Source: Rhodocista pekingensis (GTDB lineage: Bacteria > Pseudomonadota > Alphaproteobacteria > Azospirillales > Azospirillaceae). From it: 64,000 nt of DNA. Below, in pieces: positions 24,748 through 33,695 of this stretch. Position 1 is the first letter of the stretch. Each line of letters opens with the position of its first letter. Where the stretch lies: contig NZ_JBHTCM010000009.1 of the NCBI RefSeq assembly GCF_042665545.1, forward strand, positions 62,001 to 126,000. Reading direction: 5' to 3'. The position numbers and the translations under genes are program-made. The notes below the pieces were generated by a model. The model made no database searches, had not been told where the DNA came from, and saw only the letters and a program-made list of their open reading frames with translations.

Positions 24748-26004
24748 ATGCTGACCGATATCCAGATCGAACGCTGGCCGCTGGACCGGCTGCTGCCCTA
24801 TGCCGCCAACGCACGCACCCATTCCGAGGCGCAGGTGGCGGAGATCGCGGGCTCCATCCGCGAGTTCGGCTTCAACAACCCGGTGCTGGTTGATGATCGC
24901 GGCGTGCTAATCGCCGGTCACGGACGGCTGCTGGCGGCGCGGCGACTGGGGCTGGCGGAAGTGCCGGTGATCCGGCTTGGCCACCTGACCGAGACACAGG
25001 CCCGTGCCTTCCGCCTGGCCGATAACCGGATCGCCCTGAACGGTGGCTGGGATGATGCGCTGCTGTCGGCCGAACTGGCGCGGCTGGTCGAGGAAGGCAC
25101 CGCGCTGGACGGGCTCGGCTTTGATGCCGGGGAACTGAACCGGCTGCTGAACCTGGACGATCCGGCACCGGGGCTGGTGGACGAGGACGCCACGCCGGAA
25201 CCACCTGCCGAGCCCGTGACCCGACCGGGGGATCTCTGGCTTCTCGGCCCGCACCGCCTGTTGTGCGGCGACGCCACCCTGGCCGGCGATGTCGAGCGGC
25301 TGCTGGCCGGTGCGCGCCCGCACCTGATGGTGACCGATCCGCCCTATGGCGTGGAATATGATCCGTCCTGGCGAAACCAGGCGGGCGTGGCGAAGACGAA
25401 GCGCACCGGCAAGGTCGCAAACGACGACCGCGCCGACTGGCGCGAGGCCTGGGCACTGTTTCCCGGCGATGTTGCCTATGTCTGGCACGCCGCCATCCAC
25501 GCCACCACCGTGGCCGAAAGCCTGACGGCCTGTGGTTTCGACATCCGGGCCCAGATCGTCTGGTCGAAGAGCCGCTTCGCCCTGGGGCGCGGAGATTACC
25601 ACTGGCAGCACGAGCCGTGCTGGTACGGCGTGCGCAAGGGCGCAAAGAGCCACTGGCAGGGCGCACGCGACCAGTCGACCCTGTGGTCGATCGCCCCGGC
25701 CGGCGGCGAGGATGCCGCCACGCCCCACGGCACCCAGAAGCCGGTGGAGGTCATGCGCCGCCCCATCGTCAACAACAGCGCGCAGGGCGATGTCGTCTAT
25801 GAACCGTTCTGCGGTTCCGGCACCACCCTGGTCGCCGCCGAGACGGTGGGGCGGGTCTGCTACGCCCTGGAACTGGATCCGGCCTATTGCGACGTGATCG
25901 TCGGCCGCTGGCAGAATCAAACCGGACAGGCGGCGGTGCTGGACGGCGGTCAAGGCAGTTTCGACCAGATCGCCGCCGGACGGGGCGGCGGCTCCGGGAG
26001 ATGA
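24748..26004 (+). CDS. ParB-domain DNA methyltransferase (DPPY type)
   Basis: The 418-aa protein has the same two-part plan as its upstream neighbour: a ParB-like domain (RLLPYAANARTHSEAQVAEI, AGHGRLLAARRLG) and a beta-class methyltransferase with VTDPPYGVEYDPSW near residue 194 and YEPFCGSGTTLVAAETVGRV near residue 350. Asp-Pro-Pro-Tyr points to N6-adenine methylation. The pair probably arose by duplication and now targets different sites. It starts 4 bp after the first methyltransferase, so both are expressed together. Confidence 0.92.
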   Translation: MLTDIQIERWPLDRLLPYAANARTHSEAQVAEIAGSIREFGFNNPVLVDDRGVLIAGHGRLLAARRLGLAEVPVIRLGHLTETQARAFRLADNRIALNGGWDDALLSAELARLVEEGTALDGLGFDAGELNRLLNLDDPAPGLVDEDATPEPPAEPVTRPGDLWLLGPHRLLCGDATLAGDVERLLAGARPHLMVTDPPYGVEYDPSWRNQAGVAKTKRTGKVANDDRADWREAWALFPGDVAYVWHAAIHATTVAESLTACGFDIRAQIVWSKSRFALGRGDYHWQHEPCWYGVRKGAKSHWQGARDQSTLWSIAPAGGEDAATPHGTQKPVEVMRRPIVNNSAQGDVVYEPFCGSGTTLVAAETVGRVCYALELDPAYCDVIVGRWQNQTGQAAVLDGGQGSFDQIAAGRGGGSGR

Positions 26005-26005
26005 C

Positions 26006-26188
26006 TCACTCAGATTTGGGCGTTGCCGTCATAGACAGGGCCGTCCGCGCGGCCATGGCACTGCTGTGGAAGGGATGGTCCGGATCCTCGAGCGGCATTC
26101 CATAGGCGTTCGGCGTGCCGGCGATCGCCTCGACATCGGCGAGCAACTGTTCAAGGGCGTCGCGGAGAACATCAACGCTGGTCGTCAT
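26006..26188 (-). CDS. Small hypothetical protein
   Basis: The 60-aa product begins MTTSVDVLRDALEQLLADVE and is acidic and helical at first. AAGGAG precedes its start at a good distance. It lies directly downstream of the DUF3489 gene on the minus strand (gap 12 bp), and the two form a small operon opposite to the phage genes. Function unknown. Confidence 0.65.
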   Translation of the reverse strand: MTTSVDVLRDALEQLLADVEAIAGTPNAYGMPLEDPDHPFHSSAMAARTALSMTATPKSE

Positions 26189-26200
26189 GAGATGTCTCCT

Positions 26201-26680
26201 TCAAGTGGCGATCCGATAGGTCCGCCCGCGCCCTTCGACCTTCTCTGACGTGACGGTGAGGCCGAGCTTCTTCTTCAGCGCCCCGGCAAGGACCCCCCGC
26301 ACCGTATGGGCCTGCCAGCCGGTGGCCGCCGCGATCTCCGTGATGGTGGCCCCTTGCGGCCGACGGAGCATCGCGATCACCTGGGCCTGTTTGCTGTCGG
26401 CGCGGCTTTTAACCGCTCGGGGTGGTTCGGCGGCCAGGGTCTGTTCGATGGCGGTGACGGCGGCTTCAAGGTCTGCTGTCCGCGTCGGAGCCTCCACCGG
26501 TTCGCGGCCGGCGGCCTGTAGAGCATCAGCAATGGTCAGGCCGCGCTGGGAGAGCAGAGAGTCGAGGCGGTTGATTGCCTTGGTCTTGGTGTTGAAGCTG
26601 CGAGGCAACATCGGGATGCCGGCAATGACGCCATAGGCTGCGGCGAGTTCGGCAATGGTCAGGTCGGACAGGGCCGTCAT
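26201..26680 (-). CDS. DUF3489 family protein
   Basis: The 159-aa protein ends in the hallmark DUF3489 winged-helix block: RRPQGATITEIAAATGWQAH, TVRGVLAGALKKKLG, then EKVEGRGRTYRIA. The N-terminal half (TIAELAAAYGVIAGIPMLPR) is typical too. The domain looks like a DNA-binding regulator; its targets are unknown. The start at 26680 follows GGAGATCACC; an in-frame ATG at 26731 adds residues without family likeness. It is transcribed divergently from the terminase genes. Confidence 0.88.
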   Translation of the reverse strand: MTALSDLTIAELAAAYGVIAGIPMLPRSFNTKTKAINRLDSLLSQRGLTIADALQAAGREPVEAPTRTADLEAAVTAIEQTLAAEPPRAVKSRADSKQAQVIAMLRRPQGATITEIAAATGWQAHTVRGVLAGALKKKLGLTVTSEKVEGRGRTYRIAT

Positions 26681-26738
26681 GGTGATCTCCGTCGGGTGGC
26701 GGGCTCGCCCGGCCGATCCGGGCGCTTCCACCAGCCGG

Positions 26739-26767
26739 AGCCCCGCCGGGCGAACCCGGTCGGGGCT
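26739..26767. repeat. GC-rich hairpin in the divergent region before the terminase genes
   Basis: AGCCCCG (26739-26745) pairs with CGGGGCT (26761-26767), and within it CCGGG pairs with CCCGG around a CGAA loop, leaving one unpaired T. No T-run follows. It lies between the divergent DUF3489 and terminase genes, so it could be a packaging-site or regulatory structure. Confidence 0.45.
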
Positions 26768-26906
26768 GGGGGGGCGGGCTTGCCTTCAGTCGCGGGGCTT
26801 GGGCATCGCGTCCTCCATCGTGGTGACACCAGTCATCGCGCTGTCCGGCACCCGAGCCAAGCGATTACCGCTCTGATTTGATTGCTGTTTCAGCCAACGA
26901 AGGACG

Positions 26907-27503
26907 ATGCCCATGGCCGGCAACGGGCAGCCGCTGGCGGTGATCGCCAAGCTGCTCGATCTGTCGGAACGCCGGGTCCAGCAGCTCAGCCGCGAAGGCG
27001 TGATCCCCAAGGCCGAGCGGGGTGCCTATGATCTCGTGGGTGCCGTGCGCGGCTATGTCCGCTACCTGCGTGATCTGGCGCAGAAGGCACAGGGCGGCGT
27101 CGCCGACCTGCCCACCGAACGTACCCGACTGGTCAAGGCCAAGGCCGACCTTGCCGAACTGGACGCGCAGCAACGGCGCGGCGATCTGGTGCCAGTGGCA
27201 GAGACGGCACTGGCCTGGGCGGCGGTGACGGCCCGGTTGCGCGCCCGCCTGATCACCCTGCCGGACAAGCTGGCCCCCCTGGTCCATGATGCCGCAAACC
27301 CCGCCGCCGTCCGCGTCCTTCTCCGGTCGGCGATCGTCGACGCGCTCGCCGAACTCGCGGCGACGCCGGTCGCCGTCGCCGCTGCGCCTGACCGGGCATC
27401 CGGGGCTGGCGAAGCTGGTGACTACGGCGTTGCAGATGCTGACGCCGCCGCCGGACCTGACGGTGAGCCAATGGGCGGACGCCAACCGCCGGCTGAGTTC
27501 TGA
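26907..27503 (+). CDS. Terminase small subunit, Nu1-like
   Basis: The 198-aa protein begins with a winged-helix DNA-binding domain (AVIAKLLDLSERRVQQLSRE, GVIPKAERGAYDLVGAVRGY) like lambda Nu1, followed by a helical region (LVKAKADLAELDAQQRRGDL, VPVAETALAWAAVTARLRAR). It should recognise the phage packaging site and load the large subunit. The C-terminal 40 residues overlap the large-subunit gene in another frame and look less constrained, so part of that tail may be a by-product of the overlap. Confidence 0.85.
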   Translation: MPMAGNGQPLAVIAKLLDLSERRVQQLSREGVIPKAERGAYDLVGAVRGYVRYLRDLAQKAQGGVADLPTERTRLVKAKADLAELDAQQRRGDLVPVAETALAWAAVTARLRARLITLPDKLAPLVHDAANPAAVRVLLRSAIVDALAELAATPVAVAAAPDRASGAGEAGDYGVADADAAAGPDGEPMGGRQPPAEF

Positions 27504-29361
27504 GGCCAGCGCCGAACCGGGCCGCTGGTCCACCGCGCGGGCCGAATACCAGCGCGGCATCATGGATGCCGTCTCCGACCCGGATATCGAAACCGTGGTG
27601 GTGATGTCCTCGGCCCAGGTCGGCAAGACGGAGGTGCTGAACAACACGGTCGGCTACCACATCGACCAGGACCCGGCGCCGATCATGGTGGTGATGCCCA
27701 CCGAGCGCGATGCCGAGACCTGGTCGAAGGACCGCTTCGCGCCGATGGCCCGCGACACGCCGTGCCTCGCCGGACGGATCGCCGATCCCAAGTCGCGCGA
27801 CGGCTCCAACAAGATCCTGCACAAGCGCTTCGCCGGCGGCCACCTGACCATCGTCGGCGCCAACGCGCCCTCCGGGCTGGCCAGCCGGCCGATCCGCATC
27901 CTGCTCTGCGACGAGGTCGACCGCTATCCGGTCAGCGCCGGGGCGGAAGGCGATCCGGTCAAGCTGGCGCGCAAACGCACGGTGACGTTCTGGAACCGCA
28001 AGATCGTGCTGGTCTCCACCCCGACCCTGAAGGGGGCGAGCCGGATCGAAACGGCGTTCGAGGAAAGCGACCGTCGCCGCTTCTGGGTGCCGTGCCCGGA
28101 TTGCGGCCAGCATCAGGTGCTGACCTGGGGGCAAGTGCGCTGGGACAGCGACCCGGAACCCCGGCCGGATAGCGCCCGCTATGTCTGCATCCACTGCGCT
28201 TCCGTCTGGGGCGATGCCCGGCGCTGGCAGGCGATTGCGAAAGGCGAGTGGCGGGCAGAGACGCCGTTCGCCGGCATTGCCGGCTTTCACCTGAATGAGA
28301 TCTATTCCACCTGGGTTCGGCTGGCCGACATGGTGCGGACTTTCCTGTCGGCCAAGGCCGCCGGCGATGAGGCGATGAAGACCTTCGTCAACACCTCGCT
28401 GGGGGAGACCTGGCAGGAAAGCGGTGAAGCCCCGGACTGGCAGCTTCTCTATGAACGGCGCGGCGGCTACCGCTTCGGCACTGTGCCCACCGGTGGCCTG
28501 TTCCTGACCGCCGGGGCCGATGTGCAGAAGGACCGCATTGAGGTGTCGGTCTGGGCCTGGGGCCGCGGACTGACCAGCTGGCTGGTGGACCACATCGTCA
28601 TTGAAGGTGGGCCCGAGCGGGCGGAAGCCTGGGCGGCGTTGACGCTGCTGCTGGGCCGGACATGGCAGCACGCCCATGGCAGCCGGCTGGGGCTGGCGCG
28701 GCTGGCCATCGACACCGGCTATGAGGCCCCGGCGGTCTATGCCTGGGCACGCTCGGTCGGCTTCGCGCAGGTGGCGCCGGTCAAGGGCGTGGAGGGCTTC
28801 AACCGCGCGGCACCGGTGGTCGGCCCGTCCTATGTCGACGCCACAGAGAATGGCCGCAAGGTGCGGCGCGGGGCGCGGCTGTGGACGGTGGCGGTGGCCA
28901 CCTTCAAGAGCGAGACCTACCGTTTCCTGCGGCTGGCCCGGCCGACGGACGAGGATTTCGCCGCCGGCATCACCGTGCCCGCCGGCAGCCTCCACCTGCC
29001 GCAGGGGGTGGAGGCCGAATGGGTCAAGCAGCTGGTGGCCGAGCAGCTGGTCACGGTGAAGACCAAGCGCGGATTCACCAAGCTGGACTGGCAGAAGCTG
29101 CGCGAACGCAATGAGGCGCTGGACTGCCGGGTCTATGCCCGCGCCGCCGCCTGGATCGCCGGCATCGACCGCTGGGCCGAGACGAAGTGGCGGGATCTGG
29201 AGGATCAGGTCGGTCCGGCACCCGACGCCAGTGCAACCGCGACCCCGATCATGCCGGACGCCGGTTGGCCGACCGCCGGTCACCTTCAACGCCCCACCAC
29301 ACCGGGGGAGAAACGCCGGGGCGGCTGGTTGGGTGGACGCAATCAGGGATGGTTGGGATGA
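27418..29361 (+). CDS. Terminase large subunit, gpA family
   Basis: The packaging ATPase/nuclease of the lambda gpA type. After a short N-terminus it has PPPDLTVSQWADANRRLSSE, the Walker A-like MSSAQVGKTEVLNNTVGYH, SRPIRILLCDEVDRYP for Walker B, a zinc-ribbon pair (CPDCGQ...CIHCASVWGD), and a nuclease region with GADVQKDRIEVSVWAWGRG. The start is uncertain: GTG at 27418 and ATG at 27436 are both possible, and the frame stays open further upstream within the small-subunit gene. The stop overlaps the gpW start as ATGA. Confidence 0.93.
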   Translation: MTTALQMLTPPPDLTVSQWADANRRLSSEASAEPGRWSTARAEYQRGIMDAVSDPDIETVVVMSSAQVGKTEVLNNTVGYHIDQDPAPIMVVMPTERDAETWSKDRFAPMARDTPCLAGRIADPKSRDGSNKILHKRFAGGHLTIVGANAPSGLASRPIRILLCDEVDRYPVSAGAEGDPVKLARKRTVTFWNRKIVLVSTPTLKGASRIETAFEESDRRRFWVPCPDCGQHQVLTWGQVRWDSDPEPRPDSARYVCIHCASVWGDARRWQAIAKGEWRAETPFAGIAGFHLNEIYSTWVRLADMVRTFLSAKAAGDEAMKTFVNTSLGETWQESGEAPDWQLLYERRGGYRFGTVPTGGLFLTAGADVQKDRIEVSVWAWGRGLTSWLVDHIVIEGGPERAEAWAALTLLLGRTWQHAHGSRLGLARLAIDTGYEAPAVYAWARSVGFAQVAPVKGVEGFNRAAPVVGPSYVDATENGRKVRRGARLWTVAVATFKSETYRFLRLARPTDEDFAAGITVPAGSLHLPQGVEAEWVKQLVAEQLVTVKTKRGFTKLDWQKLRERNEALDCRVYARAAAWIAGIDRWAETKWRDLEDQVGPAPDASATATPIMPDAGWPTAGHLQRPTTPGEKRRGGWLGGRNQGWLG

Positions 29362-29567
29362 ACTGGACCCAGGGGGAACTGGACGCGCTGCGCCGCGCCT
29401 ACGCCGCCGGCACGCTGCGCGTCAGCTATGACGGCCGCAGCGTCGATTACGGCTCCGCCGCCGACCTGCTTTCGCGCATCCGCACCATCGAACGGGAGAT
29501 GGCGGCCGCCACGCCGGCCCAGCCGCCGGTGGCGGGCCTTGCCGGCTTCCGCCGTGGGGACCGCTGA
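29358..29567 (+). CDS. gpW-like head-tail joining protein
   Basis: The 69-aa protein (lambda gpW is 68 aa) has the family pattern LDALRRAYAAGTLRVSYDGR then SVDYGSAADLLSRIRTIERE. It closes the portal vertex before tail attachment. It overlaps the terminase gene by 4 bp and the portal gene by 1 bp, the usual lambda-like order. Confidence 0.88.
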   Translation: MNWTQGELDALRRAYAAGTLRVSYDGRSVDYGSAADLLSRIRTIEREMAAATPAQPPVAGLAGFRRGDR

Positions 29568-31054
29568 TGGCCGGGCTCTGGCTCGACCGCGCCCTGGGGC
29601 TGGTGGCGCCGCAGGCGGCCCTGCGCCGGGTGCTGGCCCGGCAGAGCCTCGACCGGCTGACCCGCGGCTATGACGGCGCCGCCAAGGGCCGCCGCACCGA
29701 TGGCTGGCGCGCCCCGGGCAGTTCGGCCGATGCCGAGATCGCGGTGGCCGGGGCGCTGCTGCGCGACCGGATGCGCGATCTGGTGCGCAACAACCCGCAC
29801 GCCGCCAAGGCGGTGTCGGTGCTGGTCAACAACATCGTCGGGTCCGGCATCATGCCGCGCGCCGCCTCGGGCGACGACAGGTTGGATAAGGCGACCGACG
29901 CCCTGTGGCAGGAGTGGTCAGAACGGTGCGATGCCGACGGGCAGTTGGATTTCTATGGGCTGCAAACCCTGGCCTGCCGCCAGATGGTGGAGGCGGGTGA
30001 GGTGCTGCTGCGCCGCCGGCCCCGACGCGCGGCTGACGGGTTGCCGGTACCGCTCCAGATCCAACTGGTCGAGGCCGACCTGCTGGATGCCGGGCGCAAT
30101 GGTGACCTTGCCGATGGCGGCCGGATCGTTCAGGGCATTGAGTTCGACCCGCTGGGAAGGCGGCGGGCCTATTGGCTCTACGCCCTGCATCCGGGCGACG
30201 CCATGGTCAGCCTGCGCCGCCGGCTGGACAGCGCCGCCGTGCCCGCCGCCGAGGTGGCGCATATCTACGAGAAGCAGCGCGCCCAGGTACGCGGCGTGCC
30301 CTGGGGCACCCCGGTGATGCGGGCGCTGCGCGATCTGGACGACTGGACCCAGGCCGAACTGGTGCGCAAGAAGACCGAGGCCTGCGTGGTTGGCATCGTG
30401 CTGGGGGCCGACGAGGCCGAACAGGGCATCGCCCCCTCGGTGGTCGACGCCGACGGACACCGGGTGGAGCAGTTCGAGCCCGGCCTGATCGCCTATGCCC
30501 GCGGCGGCAAGGATATCCGCTTCAACCAGCCCGCCACCACGGCGGGCGTGGCGGAATGGCTGCGGGCGCAGTTGCACATCGTCGCCGCCGGCTTCCGCAT
30601 GCCCTACGAGCTGCTGACCGGCGACCTGTCCCAGGTGAACTATTCCAGCATCCGCGCCGGGCTGGTGGAATTCCGCCGCCTGATCGAGGCGGCGCAATGG
30701 CAACTGGTGATCCCCATGCTGTGCCAGCCGGTCTGGGACTGGTTCACCACCCAGGCCTGGGCGGCAGGCCGGCTGCCGCGCCCGGACATTCCGGTTGAAT
30801 GGTCGCCGCCGCGCTTTGAGGCGGTGGACCCGTTGAAGGACGCCATGGCCGACCTGCTGGCCATGCGCTCCGGCACCATGACGCTGGCCCAGGCAATCTC
30901 CCGCCAGGGCCATAATCCCGAAGCGGTGCTGACCGAGATTGCCGCCATGAACGCCCGCCTGGACGCGCTCGGCCTTGTGCTGGACAGCGACCCGCGACGG
31001 GTGACCAAGACCGGCACCATCCAGGCCGGTGAGACTGTTTCCAACCAGGACTGA
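29567..31054 (+). CDS. Portal protein, lambda gpB family
   Basis: The 495-aa protein forms the dodecameric portal through which DNA enters the capsid. It matches the lambda-family portal: DLVRNNPHAAKAVSVLVNNI, VGSGIMPRAA, ACRQMVEAGEVLLRRRPRR, MPYELLTGDLSQVNYSSIRA, and the C-terminal KDAMADLLAMRSGTMTLAQA. It starts within the gpW stop codon (TGATG). Confidence 0.93.
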   Translation: MAGLWLDRALGLVAPQAALRRVLARQSLDRLTRGYDGAAKGRRTDGWRAPGSSADAEIAVAGALLRDRMRDLVRNNPHAAKAVSVLVNNIVGSGIMPRAASGDDRLDKATDALWQEWSERCDADGQLDFYGLQTLACRQMVEAGEVLLRRRPRRAADGLPVPLQIQLVEADLLDAGRNGDLADGGRIVQGIEFDPLGRRRAYWLYALHPGDAMVSLRRRLDSAAVPAAEVAHIYEKQRAQVRGVPWGTPVMRALRDLDDWTQAELVRKKTEACVVGIVLGADEAEQGIAPSVVDADGHRVEQFEPGLIAYARGGKDIRFNQPATTAGVAEWLRAQLHIVAAGFRMPYELLTGDLSQVNYSSIRAGLVEFRRLIEAAQWQLVIPMLCQPVWDWFTTQAWAAGRLPRPDIPVEWSPPRFEAVDPLKDAMADLLAMRSGTMTLAQAISRQGHNPEAVLTEIAAMNARLDALGLVLDSDPRRVTKTGTIQAGETVSNQD

Positions 31055-31060
31055 CCCATC

Positions 31061-32992
31061 ATGCACGGCACCCTTGACCTGCCGGCCCTGCGCCGCGCGG
31101 CTGACCTTGTGCTGGCCAGCTTCGACGAGGCCGACCGTTCGGTGGAACTGGTCTGGTCCACCGGCGCGCGGGTGCGCCGCCAGCCGCTGTTCGGGGAGCC
31201 CTTCGACGAGGAACTGAGCCTCGACCCCGCCCATGTCCGGCTGGAACGGCTGAATGGCGGGGCACCGCTGCTGAAGGTCCATGACATGGGCACGCTTGAT
31301 GCGGTGATCGGCTCAGTGGTGCCGGGTAGCGCCCGCATCGAGAACGGCCGCGGCGTCGCCCGCGTGCGCTTCAGCGACCGGGCGGAGGTGGAGCCGATCC
31401 TGGCCGATATCCGCGCCGGCCATCTGCGTGCCGTCTCCATCGGCTATCAGGTCCACCGTTTCGAGGTCTCGCGCCCGGCAGCAGGACCTGAACTGTGGCG
31501 GGCGGTGGACTGGACGCCGTTCGAGATTTCCGCCGTGCCGGTGGGGGCCGACCCCGCTGCCGGCTTTCGCAGCGCCGAACCCCTGTCGCCCTGCGTCCTG
31601 GTTCGCCGCGACGCCGCTTCTTCTCCAACGAGGATTGCCATGGATGAAACGCAGACCCCGCCGGCGGGGACGGATGCCACGCCACCGCCGGCCCCCGATA
31701 CCGATGCCTTGGTGGCCCGTGCGCAGGCAGCAGAACGCGAGCGGGTGGGCACCATCCACGCGCTTGCCGGGCGGTTGGGGCTGGAATGCGGCTTTGCTGA
31801 CGATCTGGTCCAGCGCGGCACCGGCCTGGACGAGGCGCGCCGGCTGATCCTGGACAAGGTGGCGGAGGCGTCGGACCGCACCCGCATTTTCCCGCAGGTG
31901 ACCGTCCCGCTGGGTGGCAAGGACGAACGGCTGTTGCGGCGCGAGGCGGTAAGTGCGGCCCTGCTGCATCGCTACAGCCCGACCCTGTTCCCGCTGACCG
32001 ACCATGCCCGCGAGTATCGCGGCCTTAGCCTGCTGGAACTGGCCCGCGAGTTCCTGACCCAGGCCGGGGTGGCCGTGCGCGGCCTGTCGCGCGACGAGAT
32101 CGCCACCCGCGCCCTGCATTCCACCTCCGACTTCCCCGAGGTGCTGTCCGCCGTCACCGCCAAGACCCTGCGCCAAGCCTACGAGGTCTATCCACGCACC
32201 TTCACGCCCTTCTGCCGGCAGGTGCTGGCCACCGATTTCAAGGCCATGCACCGGGTCCAGATCGGTGAGGCGCCGCAATTGCTGAAGGTCAATGAGGGTG
32301 GCGAGTTCCAGCGCGGCACCATTGGTGAGAGCAAGGAAAGCTACCGCATCGAGACCTATGGCCGCGTGGTGGCGATCACCCGGCAGGTGCTGATCAATGA
32401 CGATCTCGACGCCTTCACCCGTATTCCGGCCATGTACGGCACCGCCATCGCCACCCTGGAAAGCGACGTGGTCTGGGGCATCCTGACCGCCAACGCCGCC
32501 ATGGCCGATGGCAAGGCGCTGTTCCATGCCGACCACAAGAACCTTGCCGGCACGGCGGCATCCCCGACTGTCACCGCCATCGGCGACGCCCGCGCGGCGA
32601 TGGCCAAGCAGACCGGGCTGGACAAGAAGACCGTGCTGAACATCCGGCCATCCTTCCTGATCGTGCCGGCGGCGCTGGAACTGACCGCCGAGCAACTGGT
32701 GGCGCAGAACCTGACGCCGGCCAAGACCAGCGACATCGTTCCCGCCTCCATCCGCACCCTGACGCCCATCGCCGAGCCCCGGCTGGATGCCGCCAGCGCC
32801 ACCGCCTGGTATCTGGCGGCCAACCCGGCCCAGATCGACACGCTGGAATACGCCTATCTGGAGGGGCAGCAGGGCGCCTATATCGAAACCCGCAACGGCT
32901 TCGATGTGGACGGGGTGGAGATCAAGTGCCGGCTGGATTTCGGGGCCAAGGCCATCGACTGGCGCGGCCTCTACAAGAATGCCGGGGCCTGA
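31061..32992 (+). CDS. Prohead protease / major capsid protein fusion
   Basis: The 643-aa product joins two functions usually encoded separately. Residues 1-180 form an HK97-type prohead protease (HVRLERLNGGAPLLKVHDMG, RAGHLRAVSIGYQVHRFEV, WTPFEISAVPVGADP). A Pro/Ala/Thr-rich linker follows. Residues from about 290 to the end form a Mu-like major capsid protein (RETYGRVVAITRQVLINDDL-type block, LFHADHKNLAGTAASPTV, YAYLEGQQGAYIETRNGFDV). Such fusions are known in this prophage group; self-cleavage would release the capsid subunit. Confidence 0.92.
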   Translation: MHGTLDLPALRRAADLVLASFDEADRSVELVWSTGARVRRQPLFGEPFDEELSLDPAHVRLERLNGGAPLLKVHDMGTLDAVIGSVVPGSARIENGRGVARVRFSDRAEVEPILADIRAGHLRAVSIGYQVHRFEVSRPAAGPELWRAVDWTPFEISAVPVGADPAAGFRSAEPLSPCVLVRRDAASSPTRIAMDETQTPPAGTDATPPPAPDTDALVARAQAAERERVGTIHALAGRLGLECGFADDLVQRGTGLDEARRLILDKVAEASDRTRIFPQVTVPLGGKDERLLRREAVSAALLHRYSPTLFPLTDHAREYRGLSLLELAREFLTQAGVAVRGLSRDEIATRALHSTSDFPEVLSAVTAKTLRQAYEVYPRTFTPFCRQVLATDFKAMHRVQIGEAPQLLKVNEGGEFQRGTIGESKESYRIETYGRVVAITRQVLINDDLDAFTRIPAMYGTAIATLESDVVWGILTANAAMADGKALFHADHKNLAGTAASPTVTAIGDARAAMAKQTGLDKKTVLNIRPSFLIVPAALELTAEQLVAQNLTPAKTSDIVPASIRTLTPIAEPRLDAASATAWYLAANPAQIDTLEYAYLEGQQGAYIETRNGFDVDGVEIKCRLDFGAKAIDWRGLYKNAGA

Positions 32993-32995
32993 GCC

Positions 32996-33484
32996 ATGAC
33001 GGACCCTTTTCCCATCCTCAGCCGTCCTGGCGCAGCGGTGCCCTTCACCGCGCCAAAGCGGCCGGTGCATGTGGTCTTCATCCATTGCAGTGCCAGCGAC
33101 CATGCTGTTCATGATGATGCGGCGGTGATCGACCAATGGCACCGCCAGCGTGGCTGGCGCGGCATCGGCTATCACTTCTTCATCCGCGGCGATGGCACGA
33201 TCCAGCGCGGCCGCCCGCTGGAGCAAATCCCGGCTGCCCAGGAAGGCCATAATAGCGGCTCCATCGCCATCTGCCTGCACGGCTTCAAGACCTTTGCACC
33301 GGCGCAGTTCGATGCCCTGCGGCGGCTGGCCGACGCGATGGACACAGCCTATGCCAGCCAGGGAAAACGCCTGCGCTGGCGTGGGCACCGCGAGGTTGCC
33401 GCCAAGCTCTGCCCCAATTTCGACTATCGCGCCGTCCTTGGCCTGGATGAGGGCGGCTTCCGGTCCGCTTGCCCGTCGACCTGA
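32996..33484 (+). CDS. N-acetylmuramoyl-L-alanine amidase (endolysin)
   Basis: The 162-aa Amidase_2 enzyme cuts the peptide from the glycan of peptidoglycan at lysis. Zinc ligands and active-site residues are visible: VFIHCSASDHAV (first His), IGYHFFIRGDGTIQRGRP, GHNSGSIAICLHG, and WRGHREVAAKLCPNFD (second His and Cys). No signal peptide is seen, so export would need the holin-like gene just downstream. Confidence 0.92.
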   Translation: MTDPFPILSRPGAAVPFTAPKRPVHVVFIHCSASDHAVHDDAAVIDQWHRQRGWRGIGYHFFIRGDGTIQRGRPLEQIPAAQEGHNSGSIAICLHGFKTFAPAQFDALRRLADAMDTAYASQGKRLRWRGHREVAAKLCPNFDYRAVLGLDEGGFRSACPST

Positions 33485-33495
33485 AGGAACATCCC

Positions 33496-33669
33496 ATGCG
33501 CTATCTGATCGAACGCCTGCGTGAGCGCAGCACCTGGCTTGGTCTCACCACGCTGCTGACGGCGCTGGGGGCCAGCATCGATCCAGGCTGTCTGGATCAC
33601 ATCGCCACCGCCGGTGCCGCTGCCGCCGGCCTGATCCTCGCCCTCATGCCGGACCGGCCCCGCCGCTGA
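33496..33669 (+). CDS. Small holin-like membrane protein
   Basis: The 57-aa protein has a likely membrane segment in the second half (IATAGAAAAGLILALM) ending in a basic tail PDRPRR, and a more amphipathic first half (WLGLTTLLTALGAS). AGGAA precedes the ATG. Its place directly after the amidase supports a holin role; the family is not certain. Confidence 0.7.
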   Translation: MRYLIERLRERSTWLGLTTLLTALGASIDPGCLDHIATAGAAAAGLILALMPDRPRR

Positions 33670-33695
33670 TCGCGCATCCGCAAGGAAGATCATCC

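Noticed and set aside
27253..29289. 678-codon minus-strand open frame opposite the terminase gene
   Set aside because: Antisense shadow of the large terminase with no recognisable domain.
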